A stretch of 64,000 nucleotides of DNA from Sphingopyxis sp. YR583. GTDB taxonomy: Bacteria > Pseudomonadota > Alphaproteobacteria > Sphingomonadales > Sphingomonadaceae. The notes below the pieces were generated by a model. The model made no database searches. It saw nothing but the letters and a program-made list of their open reading frames with translations, and had not been told where the DNA came from. Shown here in pieces: positions 18,984 to 26,407 of this stretch. A program made the translations under genes and the position numbers. The stretch's first letter is position 1; each line of letters starts with the position of its first letter. The DNA lies in contig NZ_FNWK01000002.1 of assembly GCF_900108295.1 (NCBI RefSeq), positions 691,201-755,200 on the forward strand. The letters run 5' to 3'.

Positions 18984-19865
18984 ATGCCCTCCCCCATCCG
19001 CATCCTGCTTCAGACCACAATTCCGCCAATCGAGGACGATTGGCATATCGGACGCTTCTCGCTGCTTCGCGACTATCTTTCGAGTCTCACCGACGAAGAC
19101 GGCCAGCCCCTATGCGCGGTAACCGCGCGCGACCGTACCGCGCCGGGAACGCCCGATCCCGTCCTCTCGACGATCGACCGGTCGGATTTCGACGAACTCT
19201 GGCTATTCGCGGTCGATACCGGCGACGGGCTGACCGGCGAGGATTGCGCGGCGATCGGCCGGTTCCGAGCAAAGGGCCGCGGGCTGCTCGTAACGCGCGA
19301 CCATATGGATCTCGGCAGCTCGGTCTGTACGCTGGGCGGTGTGGGCAACGCGCATTATTTCCACAGCACGCGCCCCGAGCCCGACGCGAGCCGCCATGTC
19401 GCGGATGACCGCGAAACCGGCTATATCCTGTGGCCCAACTATCACTCGGGTGCGAACGGCGATTTTCAGACGATCGCGATCACCGAGCCGCCGCATGTCC
19501 TGCTGAGCGACCCCGATGCCGCGGATGGCCTGATCCGTTACCTTCCGGCCCATCCGCACGAAGGCGCGGTCGGCGTTCCCGAAGGCGATACGTCGGCGCG
19601 CGTCATTGCCACGGGGGTAAGCCAGGCCAGCGGCAACCGCTTCAACCTCGCCGTCGCATTCGAGCCGTCCTCGAACGGCGGCCCCGGACTCGCCGAGTCC
19701 ACCTTCCACCATTTCGCCGACTATAATTGGGATCCGGCGATGGGCTGTCCCACCTTTGTCAGCGAGAAGCCCGGACAGTCGCTTGCCGCTTCGCCCGAGG
19801 CTCAGCGGTCGATCCGCCGATATGTCCGCAACCTCGCGGTCTGGCTGGCGGGACGGTCGTTATAG
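18984..19865 (+). CDS. Conserved hypothetical protein, possibly ThuA/GATase-like
   Basis: This 293-residue soluble protein has no signal peptide. It starts MPSPIRILLQTTIPPIEDDW, has a Rossmann-like strand DFDELWLFAVDTGDGLTGED and a glycine-rich turn FRAKGRGLLVTRDHMDLGSS, and ends in an amphipathic helix. The strand-turn pattern resembles ThuA or class I amidotransferase-like domains, but I see no catalytic Cys-His pair and do not assign a function. AAAGGA at 18973-18978 supports the start at 18984. It is monocistronic, with a terminator behind it. Confidence 0.7.
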   Translation: MPSPIRILLQTTIPPIEDDWHIGRFSLLRDYLSSLTDEDGQPLCAVTARDRTAPGTPDPVLSTIDRSDFDELWLFAVDTGDGLTGEDCAAIGRFRAKGRGLLVTRDHMDLGSSVCTLGGVGNAHYFHSTRPEPDASRHVADDRETGYILWPNYHSGANGDFQTIAITEPPHVLLSDPDAADGLIRYLPAHPHEGAVGVPEGDTSARVIATGVSQASGNRFNLAVAFEPSSNGGPGLAESTFHHFADYNWDPAMGCPTFVSEKPGQSLAASPEAQRSIRRYVRNLAVWLAGRSL

Positions 19866-19898
19866 CACGACATTCGGACACGCCCCGGAATGCCCATG

Positions 19899-19940
19899 AA
19901 AAAGCGGCCATGGTTCAAACCCGAACCATGGCCGCTTTTT
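19899..19940. terminator. Bidirectional intrinsic terminator
   Basis: An 18-bp perfect stem (starting AAAAAGCGGCCATGG) closes the loop AAACCC, with an A5 run on one side and a T5 run on the other. It serves both convergent genes, ending at 19865 (plus) and 19963 (minus). Confidence 0.95.
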
Positions 19941-19962
19941 CAATCGGGGAAGCGATCGACGA

Positions 19963-20880
19963 TCAATAATCCCAGACCGCAGGGACGGCGCGGAACGCAT
20001 CGCCTGCGACCGCCACATGATAGATCGACGGGAACGGCAGGTGTGTCGCAACGAACGGCTCGCGCGTCGCTGCAAAGTCGCGCAGCAGATTGACGCGGAC
20101 GCGCTCCGATTCCTCGGGATCATGTTCGAAGCCATTGTACCAGCCGGGCTGGTCGAACCCGACCTGGAAGATGGCATCGCCGACGAAGGTCAACGCCTCG
20201 CCGTCCGATGCGACACGGACGACGCAATGGCCGGGCGTGTGCCCGCCGGTCAGCTTGGCGGTCACGCCGGGGGCGATCTGCGCTTCGGTCTCGAAGGTCC
20301 GAATCTTGCTCGCATATTGCTCCATGAACCGCTTGGCCGTGGCGCGGAGCGCATCGGGAAAGCCGTCGGGCATCACGGTTTTCGAAAAGTCGGGATCCTT
20401 CCAGAATTCGACCTCGGCGGCCGCGACGTGGACGCGCAGGTCCGGACGCATCCGATCATGCGTATCGCCGATCACCAACCCGCCGATATGATCCATATGC
20501 ATGTGGGTGATCACGACGTCGGTGATCGATTCAAGCGGAATTCCGGCCGCCTCCAGCCGCGGCAGCAGACGCCCGGCCTTTTCCAGCTTCAGATTCGGAT
20601 CCATGCCCAGGCCCGCGTCGACGAGGATCGTTTGCTCGCCGCTACGCACGACCAGGACGTTCAGCGGCCACTCGGCCACTTCGCGCGGCAGAAACTGCTC
20701 GCCGAGCCATGTATCGAGTATATCGGGCTCGACATTATGCGCCAGGACATGGGCCGAAATCGGCAAGATGCCATCGCTGATCACCAACACGTCGATATCG
20801 CCCACCTGGAGCGCGTAACGCGACGGCACCGGCTCGTCGAGGCGCGGGCGGTCGGATTGCAGAACGGTGTCGAGAGTCAT
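19963..20880 (-). CDS. Metallo-beta-lactamase fold hydrolase (quorum-quenching-like)
   Basis: This 305-residue MBL-fold enzyme has the zinc motif THMHMDH (His126, His128, Asp130, His131), a later GGHTPGHCVV and FVGDAIFQVGF with the bridging Asp. The order resembles AHL lactonase-like and related hydrolases of the family rather than true beta-lactamases; the substrate is unknown. There is no signal peptide. GAGGAGA upstream supports the start at 20880. The 299 bases to the divergent methyltransferase gene hold no other gene that I can support. Confidence 0.85.
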   Translation of the reverse strand: MTLDTVLQSDRPRLDEPVPSRYALQVGDIDVLVISDGILPISAHVLAHNVEPDILDTWLGEQFLPREVAEWPLNVLVVRSGEQTILVDAGLGMDPNLKLEKAGRLLPRLEAAGIPLESITDVVITHMHMDHIGGLVIGDTHDRMRPDLRVHVAAAEVEFWKDPDFSKTVMPDGFPDALRATAKRFMEQYASKIRTFETEAQIAPGVTAKLTGGHTPGHCVVRVASDGEALTFVGDAIFQVGFDQPGWYNGFEHDPEESERVRVNLLRDFAATREPFVATHLPFPSIYHVAVAGDAFRAVPAVWDY

Positions 20881-21179
20881 GTCGGTCTCCTCTTTCTTCG
20901 CAGATTGAGAGACCTGCATCGCGCGTTCGGCCGGTAGCCGATATCGTGCGGGCCGACAGGACGACGCTGTTGCAGGAGCAGGCCGACCTGCACCTTGAGA
21001 TAGGTGCGCCGTGCGCAGAGGGTCGCGCCGCAAAGACATTGAGCCTTATGGACCAAAGCGCGACCCGCATATTGCGAAGCGTTACCGCTCCTGGCACCCG
21101 GATTCGGCAGCGTCCGTATGCCGCGAGCTTGCCTGCAATTCGCATTGATTTGACGCGGCTTAGTTCTTATTCCACGTCG

Positions 21180-22124
21180 ATGACGACGATCTCGGAAACC
21201 AGCCGCTCACGACCCGCCCTTCCGCTTTGGAAGGCGAAGGCCTTTGCCCAATGGACGCTCAGCCACCTTCCGTTCGGCGAAACGCTGAACCATTCGCTGC
21301 AGCGCGCGCGTGGAGCGTTCAACGATACGAACAGGCTGCAGGTACTTGTCTCACAGGCCGGATATCTGCGCGCCCTCAACGGCCGCTTCCCCCTCGCCGG
21401 CAAGAGCGTCGTCGAAATAGGGCCCGGCTGGCAGGGTGTGGGAACCTTGTTGCTGCACCTGTTCGGGGCGGGACGCATCATCGCCTATGATCACCAGCCC
21501 CATTTGCGTTTGATAATGATGCAGGGCCTGGCAGCCGTCGCATCTGACCATGTCGACAAGATCGCGGCCGCTTCCGGCCTGACAAGCACATCCATCAAGG
21601 ACAAGACGGACAGAATCGCCGCCTGCGCGTCGCTGGACGAACTGTTCAAGGTGATGCACGTCGATTATCGCGCTCCGGCCGATGCGGCGGCTACGGGACT
21701 TCCGGATCACTCCGTCGATCTCGTCTACAGCTATGGCGTACTCGAACATATCGACGCGGCCAGCCTGCGCGCGATCTTCGTCGAAAGCAGTCGCATCCTC
21801 TCTCCCGAGGGGCGTTCCAGCCACAATATCGGCCTGCACGACCACTTCCAAAGCGCCGGCTGCGGAAACGGCGTGAACTTCCTTCGCTACTCGCAAGGGA
21901 CGTGGGATTTCTGGTGCGGAAACGCGATGCTGTATCACAACCGCTTGCGCGCGCCCGACTATCTGACGATGCTCGCCTCGCTCGGCGCCGAAACGATTTG
22001 GCAGGACCGCGAGTTGACCGACGCGAATATTGCTGCGGTGAAAAATATGCCCATACACCCCGACTTTCAGCGCTACAGCACCGACGATCTGGCCGCGTCG
22101 CACCTTTACGTCGACTTCCGCTAA
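21180..22124 (+). CDS. Class I SAM-dependent methyltransferase
   Basis: This 314-residue enzyme has SAM motif I as SVVEIGPGWQGVGTLLLH, an acidic motif II at IIAYDHQPH, and the post-I stretch LPDHSVDLVYSYGVLEHIDA that is typical of type 11/25 methyltransferases. The target is unknown. The region before the motif (residues 1-80) is helical and could bind the acceptor. The start is uncertain: ATG 21180 has no clear Shine-Dalgarno, and the frame stays open to 20946. Codon use is slightly less GC-biased than in its neighbours. Confidence 0.8.
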   Translation: MTTISETSRSRPALPLWKAKAFAQWTLSHLPFGETLNHSLQRARGAFNDTNRLQVLVSQAGYLRALNGRFPLAGKSVVEIGPGWQGVGTLLLHLFGAGRIIAYDHQPHLRLIMMQGLAAVASDHVDKIAAASGLTSTSIKDKTDRIAACASLDELFKVMHVDYRAPADAAATGLPDHSVDLVYSYGVLEHIDAASLRAIFVESSRILSPEGRSSHNIGLHDHFQSAGCGNGVNFLRYSQGTWDFWCGNAMLYHNRLRAPDYLTMLASLGAETIWQDRELTDANIAAVKNMPIHPDFQRYSTDDLAASHLYVDFR

Positions 22125-22287
22125 CCGAATTCCATCGCGAGAGGATACGGCCCGTCGCGCAAGCGGCGTGCGGCGGGCCGCGCGTTCATATGGATCGCGC
22201 CGAACAGGCGCGTAATGCCGCGAAAGCGGGCAATCACCATGGGTGTTAAGGCAAGAACGAAGGCCCGCTGCGCATCGGCGCTGGGGA

Positions 22288-22373
22288 TGGTGGACAGGGC
22301 TGGATTCGAACCAGCGTACGGAAACCCGGGCAGATTTACAGTCTGCTGCCTTTAACCACTCGGCCACCTGTCC
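22288..22373 (-). tRNA. tRNA-Tyr (anticodon GTA)
   Basis: On the minus strand the acceptor GGACAGG (22373-22367) pairs with CCTGTCC (22298-22292). The anticodon stem GCAGA/TCTGC encloses CTGTAAA, giving anticodon GTA. A long variable arm, GGTTCGAATCC in the T arm and an encoded ACCA complete the gene. Confidence 0.96.
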
Positions 22374-22454
22374 ATTGGGGTCCGCGTTGGGAAGCGGTCC
22401 AATGGCGAAACGAGGCTTGCCTGTCAATGCCAGTCATGGGAAAGGCCGCGCGTT

Positions 22455-23222
22455 ATGAGACAATTTTCCCGTCACCGTCGCCCTTCCGGCCAAAACCAGC
22501 GCGGACAAGCCATTCGTTTCTGGGGTCGTCACGCCGTTTTGGCCGCGCTTGCCAACCCCGAACGCACGGTCAAGCGCATCTGGGGCACCCGCGAAGCGCT
22601 CGGCCAGCTCGACCTGCCGCCGGTGATTCCGATCAGCTACGCCGACGTCACCGACCTTGCGCGACTCGTCGCGCGCGATGCGCCGCATCAGGGACTGGTG
22701 ATCGAGGTCGACCCGCTCGAGGACGTCTATCTCGGCGACCTGTTGCAGGAAGAAAGCGATACCGACAGCAAACGCCCGCTGATCATCCTCGACCAGGTAA
22801 CCGATCCGCACAATATTGGCGCTGTGCTCCGCTCGGCCGCGGCGTTCGACGCCGCCGCGATCATCACGCAGGACCGGCACAGCCCGCCCGAAAGCGGCGT
22901 CATCGCACGCTCGGCGTCGGGCGCGCTGGAAATCGTGCCTTGGGTCCGCGTCGTCAATCTGTCGCGCGCGCTCGAGGAAATCGCCGAGGCGCAATATTGG
23001 CGCATCGGCTTGATGGGCGACACCGAAACGACGCTGGGCGAGACACTCGACGGTAGCAAGGTTGCGCTGGTGCTGGGGTCCGAAGGCGACGGCATGCGCC
23101 ACAATGTCATGGAACATTGCGACGTGCTGGCCAAACTCCCCATCTCGCCGCGGATGGAGAGCCTCAACATCTCGAACGCCGCGGCGATCGCACTCTACGC
23201 GGTCGCGACGGCGCAAGGCTGA
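22455..23222 (+). CDS. rlmB: 23S rRNA (guanosine-2'-O-)-methyltransferase (TrmH/SpoU family)
   Basis: This 255-residue SPOUT methyltransferase has an N-terminal substrate-binding domain (FWGRHAVLAALANPERTVKR) and the three knot motifs NIGAVLRSAAAF, ALVLGSEGDGM and PRMESLNISNAAAIAL. It methylates a guanosine of 23S rRNA (G2251 in E. coli) or a similar target. The assignment to RlmB rather than another SpoU member follows from length and motif 3. It begins 82 bases from tRNA-Tyr on the opposite strand, with GGGAAAGG before the start. Confidence 0.88.
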   Translation: MRQFSRHRRPSGQNQRGQAIRFWGRHAVLAALANPERTVKRIWGTREALGQLDLPPVIPISYADVTDLARLVARDAPHQGLVIEVDPLEDVYLGDLLQEESDTDSKRPLIILDQVTDPHNIGAVLRSAAAFDAAAIITQDRHSPPESGVIARSASGALEIVPWVRVVNLSRALEEIAEAQYWRIGLMGDTETTLGETLDGSKVALVLGSEGDGMRHNVMEHCDVLAKLPISPRMESLNISNAAAIALYAVATAQG

Positions 23223-23223
23223 T

Positions 23224-23251
23224 CGTCACCCCGGCGCAGGCCGGGATGACG
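23224..23251. repeat. Short intergenic palindrome (CGTCA-CCCGG type)
   Basis: CGTCACCCCGGC (23224-23235) and GCCGGGATGACG (23240-23251) are inverted copies with one mismatch around GCAG. It belongs to the same general class as the other CGTCA-flanked palindromes in this window and lies in the 35-base gap between the convergent rlmB and ferredoxin genes. Confidence 0.6.
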
Positions 23252-23257
23252 ATGAAA

Positions 23258-23575
23258 TCAATCTTCCGCGGCGATCCGCACGCGGAGGCCGTCGAGCGCA
23301 TCGCTGAACGGGATCTGGCACGACAGGCGCGAGCCTTCGTCGCGGTCGGTGGTCGAATCGAGCAGGTCGTTCTCATCCTCGCTCATCGCGGGAAGCTGGT
23401 CGGTCGCGCCCGCCTCCACATGGACATGGCACGTCGCGCACGAACAACAGCCGCCGCACAGCGCGAGCAGTTCGTCAAAGCCCGCGTCGCGGATATTTTC
23501 CATGACCGTCAGGCTGGTATCGCCCTCGATTTCATGCTCGGTTCCGTCACGCGTCACGACAATCAGCTTGGCCAT
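23258..23575 (-). CDS. 2Fe-2S ferredoxin (adrenodoxin/putidaredoxin type)
   Basis: This 105-residue electron carrier has the cluster ligands Cys40, Cys46, Cys49 ([10 protein letters not shown]) and Cys86 (RLSCQI). Cys43 and Cys44 are additional nearby cysteines. This spacing is typical of vertebrate-type ferredoxins that serve cytochrome P450, Rieske oxygenases or Fe-S assembly; the partner is not nearby. GGGGA seven bases upstream supports ATG 23575, although an in-frame ATG lies four codons earlier. Confidence 0.92.
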   Translation of the reverse strand: MAKLIVVTRDGTEHEIEGDTSLTVMENIRDAGFDELLALCGGCCSCATCHVHVEAGATDQLPAMSEDENDLLDSTTDRDEGSRLSCQIPFSDALDGLRVRIAAED

Positions 23576-23676
23576 GCTAGTCCCCATATCTTCGGTGTTG
23601 CTGGCGCTATGTCGCGCGTTGCACGGCAAATCAAGCGTTGCTAGTGATAGCCCGTGGAACAAAAGGAGAATATGCG

Positions 23677-24294
23677 ATGGGCCTCCGCCAGCAGCAGTTG
23701 AACGCGGGAATCGACGCGCTTGCGGCACGCGATTCCAACTTCGCGCGGGCGCTCGGCAACGCCGGCTATCCCGAACCGCGTATCCGCGCGCCCGGCTATA
23801 CCACATTGCTCCGCACCATCGTCGGCCAGCAGGTCAGCGTCGCCGCCGCCAACTCGATCTGGAACAAGCTGGAGGCGCAGTTTGGCGAGGGTTGCCCTGC
23901 CGAGACGGTCGCCGTCGCCGATTTCGACACGCTGCGCGCGTGCGGCCTGTCGGGCCAGAAGCAGGGCTATGCCAAAAGCCTTGCGCAGCTGATCCTCGAC
24001 GGCGAGCTCCAATTCGACGCCCTCCCCGCCGACGATGAGGAAGCGATCGCGCTGCTCACCCGCGTCAAGGGCATCGGTCGCTGGTCCGCCGAAATCTACC
24101 TGCTCTTTGCCGAGGGTCGCCCCGACATCTGGCCCGCGGGCGACCTGGCCGTGCAGGAAGCCGTCGGCCGTATCTTGCAGTTGGGCGCCCGCCCCGGCGA
24201 GAAGCAGGCACGCGAACTCGCCGAACCCTGGCGCCCGCACCGCGGCGCCGCCGCGATCTTCAGCTGGCATTGCTACAATATGGACGTGATCTGA
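23677..24294 (+). CDS. DNA-3-methyladenine glycosylase II (AlkA-like)
   Basis: This 205-residue base-excision repair enzyme of the HhH-GPD superfamily removes alkylated bases. It has a helix-hairpin-helix [19 protein letters not shown] (residues 127-145) and catalytic Asp156 in [10 protein letters not shown]. It lacks the AlkA N-terminal domain, as in short bacterial and yeast Mag1-type enzymes. AAGGAGA eight bases before 23677 decides the start; another ATG at 23672 is out of frame. It is divergent from the ferredoxin gene. Confidence 0.9.
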   Translation: MGLRQQQLNAGIDALAARDSNFARALGNAGYPEPRIRAPGYTTLLRTIVGQQVSVAAANSIWNKLEAQFGEGCPAETVAVADFDTLRACGLSGQKQGYAKSLAQLILDGELQFDALPADDEEAIALLTRVKGIGRWSAEIYLLFAEGRPDIWPAGDLAVQEAVGRILQLGARPGEKQARELAEPWRPHRGAAAIFSWHCYNMDVI

Positions 24295-24320
24295 GGATGG
24301 CCGCCAATCTCCCCTCCCTC

Positions 24321-24443
24321 GTCATTCCCGCGCGTGGAAACTCGAACTGATTGAAAAGGACAATCCCGACTGGAGCGACCTGGGCGAGACTTTCGGCTTT
24401 GAACCGATAGGCTGAACTGGGTTCCCGCTTTCGCGGGAATGAC
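24321..24443. repeat. Split palindromic repeat (GTCATTCCCGCG arms) flanking a gene remnant
   Basis: GTCATTCCCGCG at 24321-24332 and CGCGGGAATGAC at 24432-24443 are exact inverted copies 99 bases apart. The right arm is itself part of a small palindrome (CCCGC-TTTC-GCGGG). The pair belongs to the same family as the element at 62507-62611. A nuclease-like coding remnant lies between the arms. Confidence 0.75.
24332..24415 (+). pseudogene. C-terminal remnant of a GIY-YIG nuclease gene
   Basis: This frame reads AWKLELIEKDNPDWSDLGET and continues for seven residues to a TGA at 24413. This matches the conserved C-terminus of small GIY-YIG family endonucleases (WKLELIE-NPDW-DL), here without any N-terminal part, start codon or catalytic region. 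It is therefore a decayed fragment. Similar small GIY-YIG genes are often found beside CATTCCCGCG-type palindromes, and here the remnant sits between two such arms. The identification rests on a short motif. Confidence 0.7.
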
Positions 24444-24480
24444 GATAGAGGGGGTGACCTTTGATTCGGAGCATGCGCAA

Positions 24481-24879
24481 ATGAATACCCGCGACGTCGT
24501 CACCGCTTATTATGCCGCCTTCAACGCGGGCGACACCGACGCGATGCTCGCGCTCGTCGCCGACGATATGCGTCATGACGTCAACCAGGGCGAACCGCGC
24601 CACGGCAAGCCGCTGTTTGCCGAATTTAACGCGCATATGACGCGCTGTTACCGCGAGCAGCTCACCGACATGGTGATCTTCGCCGAGGGAAATCGCGCCG
24701 CCGCCGAGTTCATCGTCAACGGCACCTATCTCGCCACGGACGAGGGCCTGCCCGAAGCCAATGGTCAGACCTATCGCCTCCCCGGCGGCGCCTTTCTGTC
24801 GGTGAACGACGCGGGTCTGATCGACCGCGTCACCACCTATTATAATCTCCAGGATTGGCTGCAGCAGGTCGGCGCATGA
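24481..24879 (+). CDS. SnoaL-like / ketosteroid isomerase-related protein
   Basis: This 132-residue NTF2-fold protein begins MNTRDVVTAYYAAFNAGDTD and continues with the alpha+beta cone features MRHDVNQGEPRHGK and RLPGGAFLSVNDAGLIDRVT, where the last strand ends TTYYNLQDW. Family members include isomerases and unknown enzymes. I chose ATG 24481 by family length; an in-frame ATG at 24439 would start inside the repeat. Its stop overlaps the next start (ATGA), forming a coupled trio with the acetyltransferase and the nitrilase-like gene. Confidence 0.82.
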   Translation: MNTRDVVTAYYAAFNAGDTDAMLALVADDMRHDVNQGEPRHGKPLFAEFNAHMTRCYREQLTDMVIFAEGNRAAAEFIVNGTYLATDEGLPEANGQTYRLPGGAFLSVNDAGLIDRVTTYYNLQDWLQQVGA

Positions 24880-25463
24880 CCGTCCGCGTCGCGCCGGTCA
24901 CGGGCGCCGGGCTGGCCGCGGTCATTTCCGACCTCGCACGCCTGCGCACTGTCGTGTTCCGCGACTTTCCCTATCTCTACGACGGCGACGCCGCCTATGA
25001 GTCCGACTATCTCGCCAGCTTCGCGCAGGCAGAGGGCGCCGTGATCGTCGTCGCGCGCGATGGCGAGGAGATTGTCGGCGCCGCCACCGCCGCCCCGCTC
25101 GCCGCGCAGGACATGGCATGGCAGCAACCGCTCGCCGCCGCGGGCTTCGACATTGCGCGGACATTCTATTTCGGCGAATCGGTGCTGCTCGCCAGCCATC
25201 GCGGCCAGGGCGTCGGCCATGCCTTCTTCGACCATCGCGAAGCACAGGCGCGCGCGCAGGGCGCCTCGCATGCCGCCTTCTGCAGCGTGATTCGCGAGGC
25301 CGATCACCCCTCCCGCCCCGTCGGCTACCGCCCGCTCGACACCTTCTGGCGCGCGCGCGGCTATGCCCCGCTTGCCGGCGTGACCGCGTCCTTCGACTGG
25401 AAATGCGTTGGCGAGGACGCCGAACGCAGCCACATTCTTCAATATTGGACCCGCAAATTATGA
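24876..25463 (+). CDS. GNAT family N-acetyltransferase
   Basis: This 195-residue acyltransferase has the acetyl-CoA-binding stretch ESVLLASHRGQGVGHAFFDH (motif A, R/Q-G-x-G), preceded by a beta strand with VIVVARDGEEIVGAAT. Late aromatic residues (FWRARGYAPL) are typical of GNAT motif B. The substrate is unknown. It is coupled by overlapping ATGA at both ends to the SnoaL-like and nitrilase-like genes, so the three probably work in one pathway, perhaps modification and hydrolysis of a small amine or amide; that is inference. Confidence 0.85.
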   Translation: MTVRVAPVTGAGLAAVISDLARLRTVVFRDFPYLYDGDAAYESDYLASFAQAEGAVIVVARDGEEIVGAATAAPLAAQDMAWQQPLAAAGFDIARTFYFGESVLLASHRGQGVGHAFFDHREAQARAQGASHAAFCSVIREADHPSRPVGYRPLDTFWRARGYAPLAGVTASFDWKCVGEDAERSHILQYWTRKL

Positions 25464-26344
25464 TCCGCGTCGCCAGCGCCGCTTGGCCGATCGACCGGCA
25501 CCCGGACTGGGCCAGCTACGCCGCCAAACTCGAAGCCTGGGTCGCCGAAGCAGCCGGAAACGGCGCGCGCCTGCTCGTCTTCCCCGAATATGGCAATATG
25601 GAGCTCGCCTCACTCCTCGATCCCGCAATCGCCCTCGACGCCGCGGCGCAGGTCGAACCACTCGCAGACATGGCAGGCGACGTCGCCCGCCTCCACTCCG
25701 ACCTCGCCCGGCGTCACGCCGTCCATATTCTCGCCGGTTCGATGGTCGAACGCGACGAGCGTGGCAGAATCGTCAACCGCGCGCGTCTCTTCGGGCCGGA
25801 GAGCGGCGCAGGCTTTCAGGACAAGCTGATCCTGACGATGTGGGAACGCACCCACTGGACGATCGAACCCGGTGCGCCGCAGGTCACGCTCTTCGACCTC
25901 GGCTTTGCGAAGGTCGGCGTCATCATCTGCTACGACAGCGAATTTCCGGCCGCCGCACAAGCGCTCGCCGCCGCGGGCGCCGATATCCTGCTGATCCCGA
26001 GTTGCACCGACAGCCTCGCCGGCTATTGGCGCGTCCGCATCGGCGCAATGGCACGCGCGCTCGAGGCGCAATGCTTTACCGTCCAGTCGCCGACGGTCGG
26101 CGCCGCTCCCTGGTCGGCAGTGGTCGACGCAAACGTCGGCGCAGGAGGCATCTTCGCGCCGCCCGATCTCGGGATGCCCGCCGATGGCGTCGTGGCGCTG
26201 GGCGAGCTCGACACGCCGGGCTGGACCTACGCCGACCTCGATCTCGATGCACTTGCCGAGCTGCGCCGCAGCGGCGCCGTGCGCGGCCCCGCGCATTGGG
26301 GCGAACAACCGCAGGCCCCGCCCCTTCAACTTTCCATTCGCTGA
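25460..26344 (+). CDS. Carbon-nitrogen hydrolase (nitrilase superfamily amidase)
   Basis: This 294-residue enzyme has the catalytic Glu43 (FPEYGNME), Lys122 (QDKLILTMWE) and Cys157 (IICYDSEFP), the hallmark triad of the nitrilase superfamily, which hydrolyses amide or nitrile bonds. The N-terminal start MIRVASAAWPIDRHPDW is family-like. It probably acts on a short-chain amide. The ATG overlaps the acetyltransferase stop (ATGA). The track of upstream open frame lies inside the acetyltransferase gene and is not coding. Confidence 0.9.
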   Translation: MIRVASAAWPIDRHPDWASYAAKLEAWVAEAAGNGARLLVFPEYGNMELASLLDPAIALDAAAQVEPLADMAGDVARLHSDLARRHAVHILAGSMVERDERGRIVNRARLFGPESGAGFQDKLILTMWERTHWTIEPGAPQVTLFDLGFAKVGVIICYDSEFPAAAQALAAAGADILLIPSCTDSLAGYWRVRIGAMARALEAQCFTVQSPTVGAAPWSAVVDANVGAGGIFAPPDLGMPADGVVALGELDTPGWTYADLDLDALAELRRSGAVRGPAHWGEQPQAPPLQLSIR

Positions 26345-26354
26345 CCGCGCAACA

Positions 26355-26388
26355 AAAAGGCCGAGTGGATCGCTCCACCCGGCCTTTT
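26355..26388. terminator. Bidirectional intrinsic terminator
   Basis: AAAAGGCCG pairs with CGGCCTTTT and GTGGA with TCCAC, with one mismatch between them and a TCGC loop. It has A and T runs on both sides and lies between the convergent nitrilase-like gene and trigger factor. Confidence 0.92.
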
Positions 26389-26407
26389 GCTTTGCCTTGA
26401 GACAGGC

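Noticed and set aside
19963..20880. This MBL-fold gene as a second beta-lactamase
   Set aside because: It lacks a signal peptide and B3-type sequence features; its motif context is closer to lactonase-like hydrolases.
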